Source: Saccharina japonica
Taxonomy: Eukaryota; Sar; Phaeophyceae; Laminariales; Laminariaceae
Length of the DNA stretch: 64,000 nucleotides
Direction: 5' to 3'
Assembly (NCBI GenBank): GCA_008828725.1
Contig: MEHQ01001158.1
Span: forward strand, 137,386-201,385
Shown here: one piece after another, positions 37,843 through 49,514 of the stretch
Position numbering within the stretch: position 1 is the first letter of the stretch
Layout of the letters: the number at the start of each line of letters is the position of its first letter
Program-made: the position numbers and the translations under genes
The notes under the pieces: generated by a model
The model's input: only the letters and a program-made list of their open reading frames with translations
Database searches by the model: none
What the model was told of the DNA's origin: nothing

Positions 37843-40676
37843 TACGAAAAAGAGGGAGCTGAACAAGAAAGTTGTGCAAAGATCAAGCTAATAAGTGGCA
37901 AGAAACGGGCAGCGGGTGACTGGGTGGGTGGTTGGGGTGGTGGTGAGTTACATTCCTACACATCACACAAATCAAGAGTATATCTTCCCTGCAAAATATC
38001 TAGATCATCAGATGGAAATCGATGACCTGTCGGACGTGTGAATTAGATACAGTACCGCTCTGGTATGGACGCTCTAACGTTCTTCGGCATGCACGATATC
38101 TGGGCATAGGACTTAATGAAAGGCAGTCTTGCCCTACGCAACGCATGGTACGAAAAGCCTAGTCGTTGTTGCTTGCTTGCTTCAGCGTGTATACTCTCCC
38201 ACAGCCGTGGGCAAATGGCACGGACGCCATCTTGAAAGAGGTGCCTTTTTCTCCGAGAGCTGGTGGTGCAGTTGCGATGTTAACAATGAACTTCTGCCTT
38301 CTGCCGTGTGGCCAGTGGGGCGGGTGTGCCTGAGTATTTGTTCTGTGTCGAAGTCGTCTGAATAAGGCGACCACTGGCCGTATAAGGGTACAGCAGTACT
38401 ATTTATGTGTACACAAGGCGACTCGCCTAATACAGGTGCCGTATAAGGGCCTTTTTTTCGAAGTATTATATGTGTATTAATACCAGATAGTTGTGTCAAG
38501 CTACTTTAGATCGCCATAAGGCTGTATTTAACAGTTGCTTTACCTTACGTACATAGTGCCACCTTATATCGGGACCGCCACTGCTATTTAGCTGTTTATC
38601 TACAGTAATGTTTACCGCATCCTACACCTGCCTGCATTCTACTATTTAATAATACATATTACAGCATATACACACATATGTACACACATGCACCTATACC
38701 GGGTCTTTAAATGGCTAAAATACCCGTGCGAAAGTAAACCCTTTTTACCGATAGATATTGTTACAGGTTACCAGGTACCAGGTACACGACGTACTGCATG
38801 TTCTTCTGGTCGCATACAAATGTTACACGTCGCGCACACAAAAAAATGTTACACATTTTCTCGTGGACTACGGATAAATAGCTTGTGTGTGCACGACGCG
38901 AGTCGACGAGGGAATAAAATCATTCCTCTTACGGGGGAGCATAGTAAACACTAGTAAACACTAGTAAACAGGACCGTATTATATTATTATTATTATAAAT
39001 AGTAAAAATAGATAAATGTATACCAGTACGAAGTAGATTTTTTGTGCCCCTCCGTATTAAGGTTTCTTCTCGCGATTAAAACGAAGGCGCGTGACATAGA
39101 CCATAGACAGGCAGTAGTGACGAAGAAAGTAAGGGAGCTGGGGGAGTAGGGCGAGGATGATAATAGATGGGCTGGAAAGATAAAGATAAAAATAAAAATA
39201 CCTGGTACCACTTGGTTGGGTACATGGAGTATTAATAATAGTAAATGTTCTGTTGCAACTGCACTTTTGCCTGCCGCACTAAAGAGTAGTAAGTGGCGGA
39301 GAACACACCGGAGGACCACATTCGTCAGAACAGACTTACTCGTAGTATTAGTATTAGTATGGCTTCGGCTTTCTGTGGTATTTGTAGGACAGCAGTTTAG
39401 TCTCTTTTACCAGTTCGTACCTGCTATAAATATTATACTGCTGTATCTTCCGGATATTAAATATCATCATGTTCTCATGATCTCATATGACTTAAACGAA
39501 AAACAGTCCTTCCTTTGCGCGTTTTATCGTGCTGATGACTGCTGTCCTGATGTGTATCAGATGTATATACTTGGTTTCTTGGTCTTCTTGTTCTTGTGTA
39601 GCTGGGACAAAACACGAGTGATCTTCCGTGTGTACACGCTACCGTGGGTTTTCACCCCCGGAGGCATGTACCACACCGGGGACCCCTCGTCATTATCCCC
39701 GTTTTCATGCCCATCAAACCTCAACCCGAAACCCGCTTGGATCCACCGTCATGCCCAGATACCCGCCGCAACATGTATGTGTTCTTTCTTTTTACCCGTC
39801 TACTCAATCTCCGTCCTGACTATCTTCATCCTTCTAAATAAATACTTGATACATGGAGAGATTCAAGCTCTGCAGACAGACGTTTTTGTTCTTGTCAACA
39901 AAGAAAGGAAAAATGACAGCAGCAGCACGTGGGAGTACTGCGAATGATTCGGATAGTAGAAGAACACAAACAAACACGTCCCTTCGGTGATCACAAGTCA
40001 CAAGCAAGCTCAAAAGCAAGACCAGCACACCACCACCACAAGCGAGATGCCACAAGCTCAATCGAGCAAAACAACGTTAACTTTGCGACGAGTACCCTCT
40101 CGTACCATGTTCTCATATTATTATGCACGTCTACAAAATGAAACATGTGTATACAATAATAATAATAGTTCTCACGCTCCGAAGACTAATCGGCCTCGTT
40201 CAGTCTTGTTTTTGTTCTTGTGCTCGAATTTTTCATCTTGAAGGGTGTCCTTTGCTGGATTCTGGCTTGTGGTATTATTTTGAGTACTATTATTGTACAT
40301 GTATATCGAGCTACGACTGGTACTCTGTCGTATAATATTGGCTACGCGCATACCTCCATTTTTTTATGGTCGCGTAGCCCATACTGACATATGATATGTC
40401 TGTGTACTAAATGCTTACCGATAGGTTACGAGTGCAGGTTGTATCATGTTCTCATACCCCCGAAAATGAAATAATATTCTAGTACTTTTTGCTTCACACT
40501 CTCAGGCTCAAGGGTACGAGTATAATTCGCGTAATTACGGTCTCATTTGTCCTTGTTCTCGTTCTTGTCTTCTTAATTGCCTGTTTTCGGTTTCTGGTTT
40601 CTGGCTTATGGCCCAGGGCTAAGCCGCTCTTAGCCAAAATTTGAGAAGCGTTTTAACGTATCATACATGCTCTGTA

Positions 40677-40757
40677 CCACCTCGGCCAGGAACGTTAACT
40701 CCGTTTGAAGTCTGATATGAAAATAAAGAGGTCCTTATATTTTCGGCCAGAGTGATA
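40677..40757. mobile_element. degraded Stowaway-like MITE
   Basis: Ends CCACCTCGGCCAGGAA and CTTATATTTTCGGCCAGAG resemble the family termini, with TA and ATA flanks. Another weak copy lies at about 47330-47408. Confidence 0.35.
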
Positions 40758-41284
40758 CGTGTTCATATTGGAACATAACGTATAGCGTATTAAATGGTAC
40801 GGTATGAGATAAGAAAGATGAAACCCGTACTATGTTTTAACCAGCCGGTGTTGACGGTGGGCCGTTCACGTGTTCACAAAATCATCCATGTGTTTTTAGA
40901 GATAAGATATGAGAACATTTTTGTTTTAACGGTTTACCCGTCGGTTTACCTCTGGGTACAATTTTTTCAAACGTACTGGGTACGTTTTGTTTATGGTGCA
41001 GCACTATTATACCGTGTACCCCAAAATACATTGCAAACGATAGGAGGGCTGTTGTTGCTGCCGTGAGGAGGGGGCAGCGAGCGCTAACTGCAATCCTAGA
41101 ACTCGCAGCAAAAATCGCAACCCCCCCGACAACGGTCCAAGCGTCGCACTCTCGGCCTCCGGCGGCTCCTGCGGAGAGAGGCTGAATATACTTCTGCGCC
41201 ACTCAGCACTACTGTAAGTTGGAGCAGGGTGACAACATGAGACCATCAGGTCCGGGTGGGATCAGGGGCTGAGGCATTGGCCGA

Positions 41285-41483
41285 TAAAAAAGGAGATATA
41301 TCGACGAAAGTTGACGAGGGAAGAAAGTGTTGAAATCTTCTCGCGATAAAAACCAAGGCAAGAACCGTAGTGGGGGAGGAGGGAGAGGAGCCTACTTTGT
41401 GACCCCGGATCTGAGTTATGACTAGGGAGGGAGAAAGACGGAAGTGCGAAGACAATGAATGGGATGGGGAAAAAAAAAGAAAA
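41285..41483 (+). mobile_element. tRNA-derived SINE, 5'-truncated copy 3
   Basis: Plus-strand copy lacking the tRNA head. It begins at GACGAAAGTTGACGAGGG and continues to GGGATGGGGAAAAAAAAAG. 5' truncation is typical of LINE-mediated retroposition. Shorter, more decayed pieces lie near 37,685-37,760 and 39,060-39,180. Confidence 0.65.
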
Positions 41484-41827
41484 ATCGGGGTCGGCCCGAC
41501 AACGCGTTTCGCCCCAAGACAGCAAAATACTCACAATAACAGCCTTCGCCGCTGCGACACAAGCATGCCTGGTATGCTATATCATACCGTACTGGTATGG
41601 AATATACCTACAGTACTACTACTGCTGCTGTAAGATAGCGTGCATACAACCGCGCGCTGGAAACAAATATTGCACGCATGCATACATGCCATTCCCCTTT
41701 ACCAGGTGCATACACACATGTGTGCATACATTTCCACGTGTAGACTTATGTACACATACAGTAGTACCTCACACATAAAAACTACAACACATTAACATTA
41801 TGTACCGGCCCCTTTACTAATAGCCCC

Positions 41828-41922
41828 ATAACCCCGTTCAGGAGTGCAGTCCCGTTTTGAGGACAACTTACTTGGAATTATAGTCATTTTTAGGCACATG
41901 TACAGTGCACCGCTAAAAGGGC
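41828..41922. mobile_element. piggyBac-like MITE copy
   Basis: It starts ATAACCCCGTTCAGG and contains GTGCAGTCCCGTTTTGAGG and CTTGGAATTATAGTC. It ends near CTAAAAGGGCTAT. The terminal TTAA is degraded. Confidence 0.4.
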
Positions 41923-42477
41923 TATCATAAGCTCCCGTATAACAACATGTCAGTACGATATACCAGGTATACTGCAATCGAGAAGTTCAGATAACACACC
42001 CCCTCGGAAGAATTTCGGAGCCGATTCTCTCCAAAACATGCCTTAGATGGGCCATGGCTTAGAGGGGCACACAAAACCAAAATGGTGGGTTTCCATTGAC
42101 ACATGGCTCGGCGTTTGCACTCTCCTTGTTGTCGAGAAAGTCGAGAAAATCAGCTTCGAAAATCGCCCGAGAGGGTTCGTTATCTTACTACTACAGTAGT
42201 AGTATAATCGTATCCTATCACACGTGTGATACACCCTGGTATAAGGTAGCAGTCGGGTCTGTCCTGTACCGCCTCATCGCATCCTGATACTATTATAATA
42301 GCTCTTGCCTCAACCAGTGGTGTTCTCTGACCGAAGGGAGGGCGAGTGCTTCCTCTTACAAAGGAACAGAAAAGCCTCCATAAATATAGCAAAATAGGGG
42401 ATATCACAGGTGGCCGAGACCCCCCCCGTGCCTCACAAGCGGTTCTTCGTAGGATGTAGCTCACCCTTCATGCAACT

Positions 42478-42612
42478 CGCCCAACACCTCACGGCGCTTC
42501 GCGCTTGGTGCTAGCAATGTCTGCCTGTTCGGTGAAAACCCGACATGCTCCGTCCCGGCCTTGTAGGAATGCGAGGGTCTATGGTCATACGACTACGGCA
42601 ATGCATGAATAC
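42478..42612 (-). repeat. dispersed repeat R1, copy 1
   Basis: It matches 56,455-56,690 and 63,358-63,505. Shared words include GGACGGAGCATGTCGGG, TTTTCACCGACCAGGCAGAC and AGCACCAAGCGCGAAGCGCC, here inverted. Confidence 0.7.
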
Positions 42613-43507
42613 GCGATTGAATTGCCGATTTTACTGACACACGCGTGATTTTTTTTTGCGTCCCGCAGGTGCCCCCCCAGCTCGTCGCCGGGGGCGATCC
42701 GGGTACTGGAGCCGCTCAAACTAAGGCACAGGGCTGTACTTAAACAGTGGGGCACTCACTTTAAGACCATCCGGTTTAAGACTTTTCGGGGAATAAGACC
42801 AGGAAAACAGGCTTAGGCTTTACACGAAAAACTATCCACGTGGAAATACTATGGGATGACTTTTGCAGTACTATTAATAGTAAAAACTAATACCATGAGT
42901 ACTCGTATAGAGATAAGACCACGTAAATGGCGTTGTCACGGAGTGGCCTTAAACTGGGCACCCCAATGCTGTAATAAGATACGTGGTGTCTTCTGGTATA
43001 ATAATAATGTTGTTTCACCCCCCCTCCGGTCTCGACAGAGATTCGTGGTCAATGATCAATCAAATCACTAATGCTGTCTTGCAAGCAACTAATGAGTATC
43101 CCCCCCCCCCTCCCCCACCCTTTGCGCATACCACGGCGGTAGTCTGTGTTCTTCCTTTTTCAGCTTCTATTTTCGCCCCTCCCCACACCGCTGGGGGTGT
43201 CGCGGTCGTGTTATTTTTTCTCTTTCCAAGGATTTCACAAATCTCGAGCAGATAATTCAAGATGATTCCCACTGCATGATCTACTGTAGATCCTTTCGAG
43301 GGCGTATGTACTAATGATCTGTATGATCTGTACATATAATCTGGCTCATGTTTCCGGGTGGGGACCCATATAACCTGCATGATCTACGTAGCACGCATTT
43401 CCTGGGTTGGACCTGTACAACACAGATCCTACACATCTCATAACGGCCGGATACGATATGTCCAGATCGTGATATATCCGAGATGCGCAAGAATATGTAT
43501 ACATTGT

Positions 43508-43573
43508 CGCCCCCCCCCCCCCCCCCCCCCCCCCCCCCGTTTAGAAAAAAAAAAAAGGGGGGGGGGGGGGGGC
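43508..43573. repeat. poly-C, poly-A, poly-G cluster
   Basis: About 31 C, then GTTTAG, 12 A and 14 G in succession. The C and G runs could pair. Such runs are also error-prone in sequencing. Confidence 0.75.
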
Positions 43574-45649
43574 GATATCCTGGGAGATAGATGGGGGCCA
43601 CAAAAGGCAAACCGTCCCAGGGATTGGTGGCCCTCGTAGTGTGCTATTGATATGTGTTTTTTTTTTCGTTTTCGCAACGGCCGCAGTACTACTTGAAGCA
43701 CCTGGTAATTGGTAGCGAAGCTATTGCACGTACGAAGCAAGCAGTAGTAGTGTACCGTTACGCGCGCTAAAGACGCTCTGCAAGCTGCAAGGTGTATTGC
43801 AGCGTATAATATGTTTGATGTAAGGTACGAGTATGACTACTACTGCTGTACACCATAGGCAGCACTGCCGGCTGAAACGATGATGATATCATGTTGAGAT
43901 GTTGAGATCATGTTGAGATCCGACCGAGCGTCCGTTACAAATTACAAGTTTCAAACAGATCTACTTTTGCGTCATAAACGTCAGCCAAGACCCCACCACC
44001 CACGGTGGCGGAAACAAGAACAGAACGACTCAAAATAATCTCACAAAACTGCTGGTGCTGCTGGTGCTGCTGGTGCTGTGCGTGCGTGCGCATGCATGCA
44101 CATACATGCCGTTTTGCGGGCCGGTGCGCGCCGGTGCATTGTCGCTACGTGACCGTTTACGGGACGATACCTATACTGCGAGCCGTACATAGCTGTTGGT
44201 GTGTTGCTGCTGTTTATGCTTGATTTCTACTCGTACTCTGCATGTCTACACATACATATCGTCTTCATACATGTACCTGTATTTGCGAGTCAAAGATAAA
44301 ATGAGAACCCACGAGCGAAGGAAACAAGAACACAACACGCACGACAATGGTAAAAAAGCTTGCATACGCCAGTGCGTGGTGCATGAGAGATGACAGCGCC
44401 GGTGCATTGATTGGCGCTCACACGTAAACCGGACGATAGACATCATACCGCCGTACCGGTCTGATACACTGCTGCTGCTGTAGGCTACAAGAGGCTACAA
44501 GAGGCTACCAGTACGTCGTATACACAAGGCACTGGCAAAACAGTACCGGTACAGAGTACGATACACAGAATGTATTATTTCCTGGATACCCCTTCGGCTC
44601 TTTCCCGTTAGGTACTTTATTGCGGTATTTTACGGCTACTGCTGCTGCTGCTGCTGATGTGCTGCTGCTGCAGCTGCTGTGTGCTGCTGCTGTTGTTGCT
44701 GTTGTGCCATCGCGTTCGGCGACACGCACAGGAAGCAAACAAGCCGGATTACGAGTCATCACACCGCAGTCGCAAGCCAGGGCCGTACAAGCATCAACCA
44801 GCCAGCTGCAAAAAATAATAGCGCAGCACAAGCAACCCGGGTGGCAGATCACCCGGGAGTCCTCTTGTCCTTTCGTCTTTATCCTCTTCCCGCCTCGGGA
44901 AATCTCACGTTTCAACATCATATATACGAGCATGACGAGTACGTACGTATCCCTTCTTCTGTTTTCAAATCCTCGCATCATGCACACACAACTCGTGCTT
45001 ATAGGTAAGGTACAGCAGGCAGGACATAGCCGCGATCGATCACCCTGGGTGGGGCGGATCAACCTCTTCGAGCTCCGCCCTCCCTTTGCTCCTGTTGTTG
45101 TCGTTGTCTAGTTTCGTAATTTCGCAAATTCTCACCGCCTTGTTGCGGCTAGACAGCAGCAAGCAGCAGCAGCAGCCTAAATAAACCAACGACGATTTGC
45201 TGTGAGAAAAAAACGCAACAGGAACTATAATAATTTTCGCCAAGACAAGGAAAGTAAGTATCTGATAGGTTGGTCAGCGCCGCGCTATATACACGTAGTC
45301 ATAGGTAGGGAGTCTGCGGGTGTCTGCTCTGCTCGCTCGCGTACGAGTATATACACGGTTCGTACACGATGCCGATAGAGATAGATGACGATAAACCTTG
45401 CATGCATCGTCACCGAAAATATCGAAATCTTCCATCAAGAAATTGTCTCGGATCTCTGCAGTCTGCGGTACGGAGAGATTTTGATGAAGAAAAAAGGTAC
45501 CCGTGGGTACATTTGTACCGTACAGGATCGGCTTTATTCGATCCAAAACAAAAGCTTCAAAAACATTTTTTAAGCCGGCGGTCGTCGGCTCGACGATAGC
45601 TGCTGCTGTGTCCTCTGTGATCTCTCTCTCTCTCTCTCACGCGTCGTAC

Positions 45650-46039
45650 CTGGTACAAGAGGTTCCCGTCGGCGTCCGTGCACGAGTGCACCACGTTCAA
45701 GCTCCCCCCTGCCACATCCTGGTCAGTGTGGTCCAATAGATTCTGGACCCGAAGCTCGCAGTCGATCTCCCCCAAAGCTGGCGCCACCGCATCCACGACT
45801 TGTCGAACGCACCCACCCACGCAGTTGCCGCTCTGTTCGACGTCCTCAGCTTCCACGTGGTCCGTGATGTCCAAGAGCGTGCGCTGGGCGGCCTGGCAAG
45901 AGCGCCACTCACACATGGCGAGCATCACCGTGGCGATTTTTGCTGTGCGCCAGCATGTTCGCCGTACCGGTGCTCCTGCTGCGCCTGCTGCTCCGCTCAG
46001 CCCATGACGAGGACGAGGACGACGTGGACGATAAGCCAT
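45650..46039 (-). CDS. Cys-containing exon, possible 5' exon of the membrane protein
   Basis: 130 codons in phase 0 from ATG at 46039 to a donor at 45650 (TACCAG|GTACGA). The central part looks like a folded extracellular segment (CEWRSCQAAQRTLLDITDHV, SGNCVGGCVRQVVDAV, DCELRVQNLLDHT, HSCTDADGNLLY). The first 40 codons are Arg/Ala-rich with no clear signal peptide, so the true start may lie elsewhere. The donor phase fits the first exon of the DGYGDGW gene at 37,076, which would imply an intron of about 8.6 kb. No homology is recognised. Confidence 0.45.
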
Positions 46040-49000
46040 GGTATTTATTGGCAGACGTCTGACTGACCTCCTACGAGGCACTAAGCCTTCCTTCCCTCTC
46101 CGAACGCCCAGCTGTCCGGGTGCCCGCGCAGACCAGGGACTGGTGTACGCTGGTGGGCGTACAGAGTATTGGTCTGTTTTTATCGCGAGCGCACCCCCCG
46201 CCGCCCAGGTCGCATCTATCACCTATCGCAACTCTCACAGCTCACACAACTTGAAAGAACTGTTCTTAAATCGATCCGTTGGGTGGTTGACTTTTTTGTT
46301 TACTTGTTTCAACCATGGGTATAATTGTGGACGATTCGGGATAATGTGGCGTCCTCTCAAAATTGGAGTTGTTTGATTGGTCAAAGGAAGTCGGGATGTA
46401 TTAGCCAATCACATACCTCGGAAGGCCTGTCGAATTTTCTGGTGTCTTTTTCTGTTTCTGGGTGTGTTTTGCGTTCGCGGTTCACGGACCCTGCAGCCTG
46501 CGACCCCCGCGCCCAGGCAATCTCGACGCTCTGCACGTGGCCTTTCATTGCAACCCTCAAGCCGCGTCTGGGTGAAATTGGTGAGTGCAAGGTGTTGGTT
46601 GTAACAGATAGAGGTGTATAGTTGTCGTGCCCTCGCTCCGTCCACCAAGGCGACGGCGGCATAGCAAAAACCTGTGGGTGCTCTCTCGGCCCTCTCTCAT
46701 GCGTTGCAGAGAACTCAGAGAGAACGGGCAATTGTCATAGGTCCAGGCAGCAGCCGTAGTTGCAGCCAATGCTGCGCTCCTCGCCGCAAGATGCTCATTG
46801 GGTCTACCTTCTAGGTGCATATCTAGGCAAACTTTACTGGAAGGCATCGTAGGCGATGATAACGGTACGCCAGTCGGTCTACGTAGCGGGATTGTTCGTG
46901 GGATAATTGTTATCGCTGGAGTGTTCACTCTCCATTCGGCTGATTTTTCGGTACTATTGTGTGATACGTACCCTTCTGTCCATAGAGCTGCTGCGCGATA
47001 TCGATTGTTCTTTGACCCTGATGGGCCTCGTACAGAAATCAATTGCCTCGCGGCCATTGCGCCCACCAACACCAGGCTGGTGCCGTCTAGGAAGTTCCAT
47101 GCCTTCCGTCGTATGGGTCTGTCCTCTGAGCTACTGCTCCCGCTGCTGCTGCTGCTTTAGCCCCCCCCCCCAAAGCGTATTAGCTCACGTTCGACGAAAA
47201 GTTCGACAATTGAGCGCGACGGAATAGTTGGGAGTTCCCATAATCATACACGACCTGGTACCAGTGTTTGTACTCACTATTTGTATGGCCTCTCATTCTG
47301 TGGTACGATTATATTTCGCTGTTACTTACACTCTGTCTGAAAACATAGAGGGCTTTCGATTAATCAGTATCAAGACCAAACAGTTCTTATATATCCGGAC
47401 ATATTGGTACACGTAGACCCGCTCGGTACCGTAGTACGAGCGGCGATCGATATTGTTCGTTGTCTGTGTGCAGCTTTTGATCGATTGATGGCCTCCCAAA
47501 GCCCTCTCCTAGGGTGCTGTCTCCAAGAGCCGCCTGCTCTACAGGTGCTGTCGTGGGTTCAGCATGGTGATGGCGGTGTCGCAACTTGATAGCACAGAAT
47601 ACCGTGTGATATCATGTGTTACTTTTATGGAGTTGTGGATGCATGGACGTAAGGTCGGAGCGACGTGTTAAATCACTGGGATCAGGACTGAGCCACTCTG
47701 CTGTGTACCTGGTACACAGCAGCAGTGTTCCGAGTGTGATGCCTGCCCGTGGTGGAGTGGTGGTGGTGCTGCTTCCTGCCCTGAAAGCCTTTTGCACCTT
47801 TATGGAAATGTACCGCCTATCATCACCGCCATCACCCATCAAGTTCTTTTTGCGAATGCTACGTACGTACTCGTACCAGGACCAGTACGTAGCGTGTGCT
47901 TTTGATGACCCCATGTTCCGAGTATTTTGGAGTGTATTTACCGCCCTTGCTCGTCCTTGACTTGACTTGACGATGGATGCCCGTCTTTCTGTCTTTTGGG
48001 GAGGGCTGCAGGAGCTAATAATGCCAGTACAGAAGCAGAGTAGTGCAGTCGTCGAGCCAAAGTAGACACCACCGCCGTGTATGTGAACGATTATAGCTAC
48101 CTGGTACTCTGTACGAACTGGTATCTGGTACGTACGGTATACCAGCAGTATAAGTGAGGCGGGTACTTTGATACCGGTGTTGTTTTTGCGATCCCGTTTA
48201 CTGGTAAGTATGATACCACTCTCGTCGATTGTTTTATCATATCACATCATACAGCAGCACGGGTATAATGGTGTAGAGAACTCGCGTACTCGCATATTTA
48301 TATACGTTTATTACTACATATCACGTGCTGTTTGTACCACGGGTACAAGGTAACCCCGTAACCCCTTCCCCTTGGGTATACATACCGGTCGTAGCTTTTC
48401 ATTCTGGTATATGACGAATAGCAGCATATCTGGTGCGAGTCGTTCATCCAGTTTATACGTTTATACTCGTAGTCTCGTAGTGTATGAATTGTGTAGTACA
48501 TGTATTAATAGTAGTATCTGGGTAATAGAACAGCAGTGCGTCTGTACAAAGGTACGACAGGTACTCTTCTGTATGGTATCATATGAGATGGAGTGTACTC
48601 TGGTTCTACCGTCTTTTATGAAAGAATCGTAAACATAAACACGCCGTCTTGTTTTGACTAGCAGTGCCGGTACAGCGCGAGCAAACACCAGCAAATAATG
48701 TTCACCATTGGTACCATTGGTAATGCTACGAGTATTCTTGGTAAAAGGCGAGGTCCCAACGTCCCAACACTATCGATAGACCAATAGAGACCCCAGATCA
48801 ACAAAAGTATGAAAGCTGCCGTCCACGAAAATTAGAATGTACCCCTCATGAGCCATCATCCATCATCCCTCCCCCATCCCTCCCTTACTACTTACTATTA
48901 ATATTACCCCTCATCATTCCGAAGGTATATGGGCTACTATGCGCTACGATATACCCTCCAATGACCCTCCTTTTTTTGGAGTCATATAGCCCATAGTTCC

Positions 49001-49099
49001 GAGGTGTCGTTATTTCGGGCGCGTCTCATCCGGTTTCGCACCTAAATCGACATACCTGGTACCAGAGACGCGATACTACAGCAGTGCTATCAGTATCAC

Positions 49100-49198
49100 G
49101 GGGGGGGCATAGTAAATAGGACCAAATTTTGTTAGTAAAAATATGTAAATATGTAGGTTTTAGTGTATACGTCAGATTCTATTTACTATGGCCCCCCG
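49100..49198. mobile_element. inverted-repeat element, CATAGTAAATAG family
   Basis: Left end CGGGGGGGGCATAGTAAAT; right end on the opposite strand CGGGGGGCCATAGTAAAT. No coding capacity. Partial copies lie at 35,005-35,113 and near 38,931-38,970. Confidence 0.6.
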
Positions 49199-49363
49199 GT
49201 AGTATGAGTAGCTCTTCTGTTGTCTTGGGCTACAGGTACCGCTGCTGCTACTGCTGTGTCGGCATTTACTACCAGGTACCTGGTGATACCTGTGGTAAAG
49301 AACACCAGTAGCTGGTTCACACATAAAACGTACAGCTACAGCAGTACAGCAGTAGTACAGGAG

Positions 49364-49514
49364 ACCTAATAAGAAACAGGCTAACAAGAAAGCCAGGCTG
49401 AGATTTGGAGGAAAATAAGATATCCGGGAGTCTTTATCTTGATATTAGTGTAGAGTGCACCCTCTCTCATATAAGAAATCCAGCCTGGACCAGATTTCCT
49501 GTTTCTTATTAGGT
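49364..49514. mobile_element. MITE with 17-bp perfect terminal repeats
   Basis: ACCTAATAAGAAACAGG at the left is exactly matched by CCTGTTTCTTATTAGGT at the right, 151 bp overall. A shorter inner pair around CCAGGCTGAG and CAGCCTGGA extends the fold. The superfamily is not assigned. Confidence 0.65.

Larger units (their letters stand above)
37077..45649. other. repeat-rich stretch, no confident gene
   Basis: Contents: an A/T-only tract (about 37,467-37,586), MITEs listed separately, SINE fragments, TACCWGGTA sites (38,766; 38,773; 39,200; 41,957) and a 9-bp hairpin GGCTACGCG/CGCGTAGCC at 40,341-40,380. A CTG/GCT run lies at 44,640-44,700. A C31/A12/G14 homopolymer cluster lies at 43,508-43,573. 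One minus-strand segment near 41,040-41,180 has an acceptor and a hydrophobic frame (WTVVGGVAIFAASSRIAV) but could not be joined to a model. Confidence 0.45.

Noticed and set aside
41040-41180. Minus-strand hydrophobic exon after a good acceptor
   Set aside because: It could be a membrane segment, but no partner exon in phase or clear donor was found.
46491-46825. Plus-strand exon pair resembling a class C GPCR segment (ACDPRAQAISTLCTWPFIATL)
   Set aside because: Phase fits one junction, but the similarity is weak, no other membrane exons follow, and the next segment is Ala-rich simple sequence.
35005-49200. CRISPR-like arrays
   Set aside because: The repeats are degenerate minisatellites or inverted-repeat elements without unique spacers, in a eukaryotic context.
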